A stretch of DNA of 64,000 nt, taken from positions 1 to 64,000 of the forward strand of contig CAXTSE010000013.1 in NCBI GenBank assembly GCA_964246985.1, given 5' to 3'. The DNA comes from CAXTSE01 sp964246985 (GTDB lineage Bacteria; Actinomycetota; Actinomycetes; Actinomycetales; Microbacteriaceae). The notes beneath the pieces were generated by a model. It was given only the letters and a program-made list of their open reading frames with translations, was not told where the DNA came from and searched no databases. Both the position numbers and the translations under genes were made by a program. Numbering within the stretch: position 1 is the first letter of the stretch; each line of letters starts with the position of its first letter. This document shows positions 60,501 through 64,000 of this stretch, one piece after another.

Positions 60501-61646
60501 ATGGCTCTGACACCGGAAGACGTGGTCAACAAGCGCTTCAACCCGACCAAGTTCCGCGAGGGCTACGACCAGGACGAGGTCGATGACTTCCTCGACGAGG
60601 TCGTCGTCGAGCTGCGCCGCCTGAACCAGGACAACGAGGACCTGCGCCAGCGCCTCCTGCAGGGCGAGGCCCGAGTCGCCGAGCTGCAGGCCGCCGCATC
60701 CGCCGCGCCGTCCGCGGCCGCCCCGGTCACGGTCGTCGAACCCGCCGCCCCGGCTCCGGCAGCTGCTCCGGTTCCCGAGCCGGTCGCCTCGTCGGTCGCC
60801 CTCGAAGACGCCAACAACACCAACAACCTGCTCCAGCTCGCGCGTCGCCTCCACGAGGAGCACGTGCGCGAGGGTATGGAGAAGCGCGACGCGCTCATCG
60901 CCGAGGGGCACGCGGCTGCCGCACGCCTCCTGTCGGAGGCCGAGGCCACCGGACGCGCCCAGCTGGCGGAGGCCGAGGCCACCGGCCGCGCGCAGCTCGC
61001 CGAGGCAGAGCGCGTCGGACGTGCCCAGCTCGCCGAGGCCGAGCAGGCCGGGCGCGCTCAGATCGCCGCTCTCGACGAGCAGCGCGTGGTGCTCGAGCAC
61101 CAGGTCGAGGAGCTGCGCGTGTTCGAGCGCGAGTACCGGTCGAGCCTCAAGGGCTACATCGAGAGCCAGCTGCGCGAGCTCGATTCGACGAGTGTCGCCA
61201 CGAGCACGCCGGCCGCGGTGACCGCGGGTCCCGTGGCCGCTGTCGCCCCGACGGACACACCTGCCGCACCCGCGGCTGAGGAGGCGCCGGCCGCCGAGGA
61301 GGCGCCGGCCGCCGCCGAGACCGCCGAGCCCGCCGCGGCGGAGCCCGTCACGTCGCAGCCCATCGCCATCCAGCCCGAGGCCGCGTCGGTCGAGGCCGCG
61401 CCGGTCGAGGAGCAGCCCGTCGCCGAGGCGCCGGTCGCTCCCGCTGACGACCAGCCCGGCGCAGAGGAGGACGCCGCACCGCAGGCGCCCGCCCAGCAGC
61501 CCGCGCCGGCCCAGCAGCAGCCCGCCACCGTCCCGCCGACGGTCCCCGCGGCCGCCCCTGCGCCCGCGTACAACGGGCCGCAGTCCGCCGACTTCGCGGC
61601 TTACCCGCAGCCCACCGAGTACCCGGGCTTTGCCAGCCCCAACTGA
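60501..61646 (+). CDS. divIVA: Polar growth protein DivIVA (Wag31)
   Basis: 381 residues from the ATG at 60501; a GTG at 60492 adds three residues. The N-terminal DivIVA domain (LTPEDVVNKRFNPTKFREGYDQDEVDDFLDEV) recruits it to curved membrane. Coiled coils follow, with four tandem repeats of about ten residues based on GRAQLAEAE at about 152-190. The C-terminal 170 residues are low complexity, rich in Ala/Pro/Glu and later Gln, with AEEAPAAEEAP repeats. It marks poles and drives tip growth. The lspA gene starts within the last 17 bp. Confidence 0.92.
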   Translation: MALTPEDVVNKRFNPTKFREGYDQDEVDDFLDEVVVELRRLNQDNEDLRQRLLQGEARVAELQAAASAAPSAAAPVTVVEPAAPAPAAAPVPEPVASSVALEDANNTNNLLQLARRLHEEHVREGMEKRDALIAEGHAAAARLLSEAEATGRAQLAEAEATGRAQLAEAERVGRAQLAEAEQAGRAQIAALDEQRVVLEHQVEELRVFEREYRSSLKGYIESQLRELDSTSVATSTPAAVTAGPVAAVAPTDTPAAPAAEEAPAAEEAPAAAETAEPAAAEPVTSQPIAIQPEAASVEAAPVEEQPVAEAPVAPADDQPGAEEDAAPQAPAQQPAPAQQQPATVPPTVPAAAPAPAYNGPQSADFAAYPQPTEYPGFASPN

Positions 61647-62256
61647 GCCGGCCACGCCGCGGGAGCCCCGTCGCGCCCGCATCCGCGTGCGCGCCATGGT
61701 GGTGCTCGCCGCGGTCGCTGTCGGTCTCTACGCCCTCGACCAGGGGTCCAAGCTCCTCGTCACACAGAATCTCGAGCTCGGCGAGCAGGTCGAGGTGCTC
61801 GGTCCGCTCCTCCAGCTGCACTACGTGACCAACTCCGGCGCGGCGTTCTCGCTCGGCAGCGGCTTCACCTGGATCCTGTCGATCGTCGCGCTCGGGGCGA
61901 TCGCGTTCATCATCGGCTTCGCGCCCCGCATCCGATCGCTCGGATGGGCCGTCATGTTCGGGCTGGTGCTCGGCGGTGCCCTCGGCAATGTGACGGACCG
62001 GCTGTTCCGCGAGCCGAGCTTCGGCCAGGGACACGTCGTCGACTTCCTGCAGCTGTACGCGTTCCCCGCGATCTTCAATGTCGCCGACATCGGCGTCACG
62101 TCGGCCATGGTCGTGTTCATCATCCTGTCGATCCGCGGCGTCGGCCTCGACGGAACGCGCACGGCCACGGTGAAGACCACCGATCCCGACGCCGCGGACT
62201 CGGGCACCCCGAGCGACACGGCACCCGCGGACGAGTCCGCCGGGCCGCGCACCTGA
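61630..62256 (+). CDS. lspA: Signal peptidase II (prolipoprotein signal peptidase)
   Basis: 208 residues from a TTG at 61630 that overlaps the end of divIVA by 17 bp; a downstream start near 61690 is possible. Four membrane helices are seen. Conserved segments are LDQGSKLLVTQNL, YVTNSGAAFSLGSG, LGGALGNVTDRLF and VVDFLQLYAFPAIFNVADIGVT, with the two catalytic Asp in NVTD and NVAD. It cleaves lipoprotein signal peptides after lipidation. A polar tail rich in Asp/Thr/Ser follows. Confidence 0.93.
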   Translation: MPAPTEPATPREPRRARIRVRAMVVLAAVAVGLYALDQGSKLLVTQNLELGEQVEVLGPLLQLHYVTNSGAAFSLGSGFTWILSIVALGAIAFIIGFAPRIRSLGWAVMFGLVLGGALGNVTDRLFREPSFGQGHVVDFLQLYAFPAIFNVADIGVTSAMVVFIILSIRGVGLDGTRTATVKTTDPDAADSGTPSDTAPADESAGPRT

Positions 62257-62258
62257 TC

Positions 62259-63179
62259 GTGGAGCGCCGCTCCCTCCCGGTTCCCGACGGTCTCGCCGGC
62301 GAGCGGGCCGACGCGTCCCTCGCCAAGCTGCTCGGCTTCTCGCGCACGTTCGCGGCCGAGGTGCTCGAGGCCGGTGGCGCCACGCTCGACGGCCGCGCCC
62401 TCGGCAAGTCCGACCGCCTGGATGCCGGGGCCTGGCTCGAGGTCGAGTGGGCTCCGAAGGGCGAGCCGGCCATCATCCCGGTGAAGGTGCCCGACTTCGG
62501 CATCGTGCATGACGACGACGACATCGTCGTCATCGACAAGCCGGTCGGCGTCGCCGCGCACCCGGCCAGCGGCTGGGACGGCCCGACCGTGCTGGGTGCC
62601 CTCGCCGGAGCGGGGTTCCGCATCTCGACCTCGGGGGCGTCCGAGCGTGCCGGCATCGTGCATCGACTCGACGTCGGCACGAGTGGTCTCATGGTCGTCG
62701 CGAAGAGCGAGCGCGCCTACACCGAGCTGAAGCGGGCGTTCCACGACCGCGACGTCGACAAGATCTACCACGCGGTCGTGCAGGGCCATCCCGACCCGTT
62801 CTCGGGCACGATCGACGCGCCCATCGGCCGCCATCCGAGCTCGGCCTGGAAGTTCGCCGTCACCGCCGACGGCAAGCCGAGCGTCACGCACTACGACACC
62901 CTCGAGGCGATGCGGAGCGCCACCCTGCTGGAGGTGCACCTCGAGACGGGGCGCACCCATCAGATCCGCGTCCACATGGCCGCGCAGCGTCACCCGTGCG
63001 TCGGAGATCTGCTGTACGGCGCGGACCCCACGCTGGCCGCGCGGCTCGGGCTCGAGAGGCAGTGGCTGCACGCGATGCGGCTCGGATTCCGGCATCCCGG
63101 CACCGGCGAGCCCGTCGTCTTCGAGTCGCGGTACCCCGCCGATCTGGAACACGCGCTCGAGGTCCTGCGGGCCGATTAG
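62259..63179 (+). CDS. RluA-family 23S rRNA pseudouridine synthase
   Basis: 306 residues from the GTG at 62259, two bp after the lspA stop. An S4 domain lies at the N-terminus (ADASLAKLLGFSRTFAAEVLEAGG). The catalytic motif is GIVHRLDVGTSGLMVVAKS, with the active Asp at about residue 137. Later LLEVHLETGRTHQIRVHMA and GDLLYGAD complete the RluD-like pattern. It isomerises uridines in 23S rRNA; RluD is the closest subfamily by context with lspA. Confidence 0.9.
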   Translation: MERRSLPVPDGLAGERADASLAKLLGFSRTFAAEVLEAGGATLDGRALGKSDRLDAGAWLEVEWAPKGEPAIIPVKVPDFGIVHDDDDIVVIDKPVGVAAHPASGWDGPTVLGALAGAGFRISTSGASERAGIVHRLDVGTSGLMVVAKSERAYTELKRAFHDRDVDKIYHAVVQGHPDPFSGTIDAPIGRHPSSAWKFAVTADGKPSVTHYDTLEAMRSATLLEVHLETGRTHQIRVHMAAQRHPCVGDLLYGADPTLAARLGLERQWLHAMRLGFRHPGTGEPVVFESRYPADLEHALEVLRAD

Positions 63180-63187
63180 GGCCGGGT

Positions 63188-63193
63188 TATCCT
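63188..63193 (+). promoter_or_regulatory. Putative -10 box of dnaE
   Basis: TATCCT about 26 nt before the dnaE GTG, with CGGAG between. Transcription may also come from the lspA-rluA unit. Confidence 0.35.
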
Positions 63194-63218
63194 GGGGGTC
63201 GACCCCTTCGGAGACTCA

Positions 63219-64000
63219 GTGACGTCGAGCGATTCCTTCGTGCATCTGCACGTCCACAGCGAGTACTCCATGCTCGACGGGGCCGCGCGGGTGGGCGATC
63301 TGATGAAGGCCGTCGTCGAGCAGGGCATGTCCGCGATCGCCGTGACCGACCACGGCAACAACTTCGGCGCGTTCGACTTCTGGTCGAAGGCCCGCGAGGC
63401 CGGCGTCAAGCCGATCATCGGCACCGAGGCCTACCTCACGCCCGGCACGCACCGCACCGACAAGACCCGCGTGCGCTGGGGCAACGGCGGCGAGGACGAC
63501 GTCTCCGGATCGGGTGCCTACACGCACATGACGCTCCTCGCCGAGACGACGGAGGGCATGCACAACCTGTTCCGGCTGTCGTCGCTCGCGTCGACCGAGG
63601 GCTACTACTTCAAGCCGCGCATGGATCGCGAGCTGCTGAGCCGCTACGGCACGGGCATCATCGGCACCACCGGATGCGCGAGCGGCGAGGTGCAGACGCG
63701 CCTGCGACTCGGTCAGTACGACGAGGCGAGGAAGGCGGCGGCGGAGTTCCGCGACATCTTCGGCCCGGACAACTTCTATGCCGAGATCATGGACCACGGG
63801 CTCGGCATCGAGCGGCGGGTGATGGGCGACCTGATCCGGCTCGCGAAGGACCTCGACCTGCCGCTCGTCGCGACCAACGACCTCCACTACGTGCACGCGC
63901 AGGACGCGACCTCGCAGGAGATCCTGCTCGCGATCCAGTCGGGCTCCACCCTCGCCGATCCGAACCGCTTCAAGTTCGACGCCCAGGAGTTCTACCTCAA
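63219..64000 (+). CDS. dnaE: DNA polymerase III alpha subunit DnaE, partial
   Basis: The first 260 codons from the GTG at 63219; the gene runs off the right edge. The PHP domain is clear: FVHLHVHSEYSMLDGAARV with the metal-binding HxH, AIAVTDHGNNFGAFDF, IIGTEAYL, and IIGTTGCASGEVQ. The Lys/Gly-rich insert DKTRVRWGNGGEDDVSG and the long N-terminus are typical of actinobacterial DnaE1, the main replicative polymerase. The polymerase palm lies beyond the window. Confidence 0.95.
   Translation, partial: MTSSDSFVHLHVHSEYSMLDGAARVGDLMKAVVEQGMSAIAVTDHGNNFGAFDFWSKAREAGVKPIIGTEAYLTPGTHRTDKTRVRWGNGGEDDVSGSGAYTHMTLLAETTEGMHNLFRLSSLASTEGYYFKPRMDRELLSRYGTGIIGTTGCASGEVQTRLRLGQYDEARKAAAEFRDIFGPDNFYAEIMDHGLGIERRVMGDLIRLAKDLDLPLVATNDLHYVHAQDATSQEILLAIQSGSTLADPNRFKFDAQEFYL

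Overview
The window is high-GC actinobacterial DNA. Protein sequences, gene order and start-site style all point to the family Microbacteriaceae, probably Microbacterium or a close relative. Signs are a GarA/FtsR/MerR block, a PknL-type kinase beside class II DAHP synthase and an Rv2175c-like protein, a complete dcw cluster, many GTG starts and many apparently leaderless transcripts. It is ordinary chromosome: no phage, plasmid, IS element or CRISPR array was seen. A run of ten N at 28135-28144 inside pyc shows that the sequence is a draft assembly.

Layout. 1-15153: mostly single genes of housekeeping or accessory type (UvrA-like ATPase, enoyl-CoA hydratase family, tRNA-Pro, TerC behind a manganese riboswitch, PIN domain, flavin oxidases, flotillin, CDF transporter, hydrolases, Mug glycosylase, GH15). 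15320-20023: a tightly coupled four-gene cassette of GT4 glycosyltransferase, alpha/alpha-toroid-like protein, GH130 phosphorylase-like protein and GT4 glycosyltransferase, which looks like a small intracellular glycan make-and-recycle unit. 20041-23286: glutathione peroxidase, Hsp15-like protein, a protealysin-like M4 protease with its emfourin-like inhibitor, Nudix and HEAT-like genes. 23381-26670: pgsA-like gene, garA, ftsR, a second MerR regulator with a perfect palindromic operator, and a ParA-like ATPase. 26748-32119: pyruvate carboxylase, a MinD/TadZ-like ATPase and peptide deformylase. 32210-37340: long-chain acyl-CoA ligase, ROK glucokinase, PlsC and class II DAHP synthase. 37347-42450: PASTA kinase, LysM protein, Rv2175c-like protein and polyprenyl synthase.

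42571-64000 is the division and wall cluster: DUF3040 gene, terminator, mraZ with several arrays of MraZ-box hexamers, rsmH, ftsL-like, ftsI/pbp, murE, murF, mraY, murD, ftsW, murG, murC, ftsQ, a hairpin, ftsZ, yggS, sepF, divIVA, lspA, an RluA-type pseudouridine synthase and the start of dnaE. Most of these genes overlap by 4 bp (GTGA or ATGA) and so are probably translationally coupled. Together they make lipid II, export and polymerise it, and place the septum and the growing pole. The PASTA kinase, GarA and FtsR genes upstream are, in related actinobacteria, regulators linking wall growth to central metabolism.

Regulatory highlights readable from sequence are a yybP-ykoY (Mn2+) riboswitch before terC, MraZ boxes laid over the mraZ promoter plus two further inverted arrays, a 9+1+9 palindrome in a 20-bp promoter spacer before the second merR, and a recurrent TAnnnT hexamer 5-8 nt before the start codon of many single genes.
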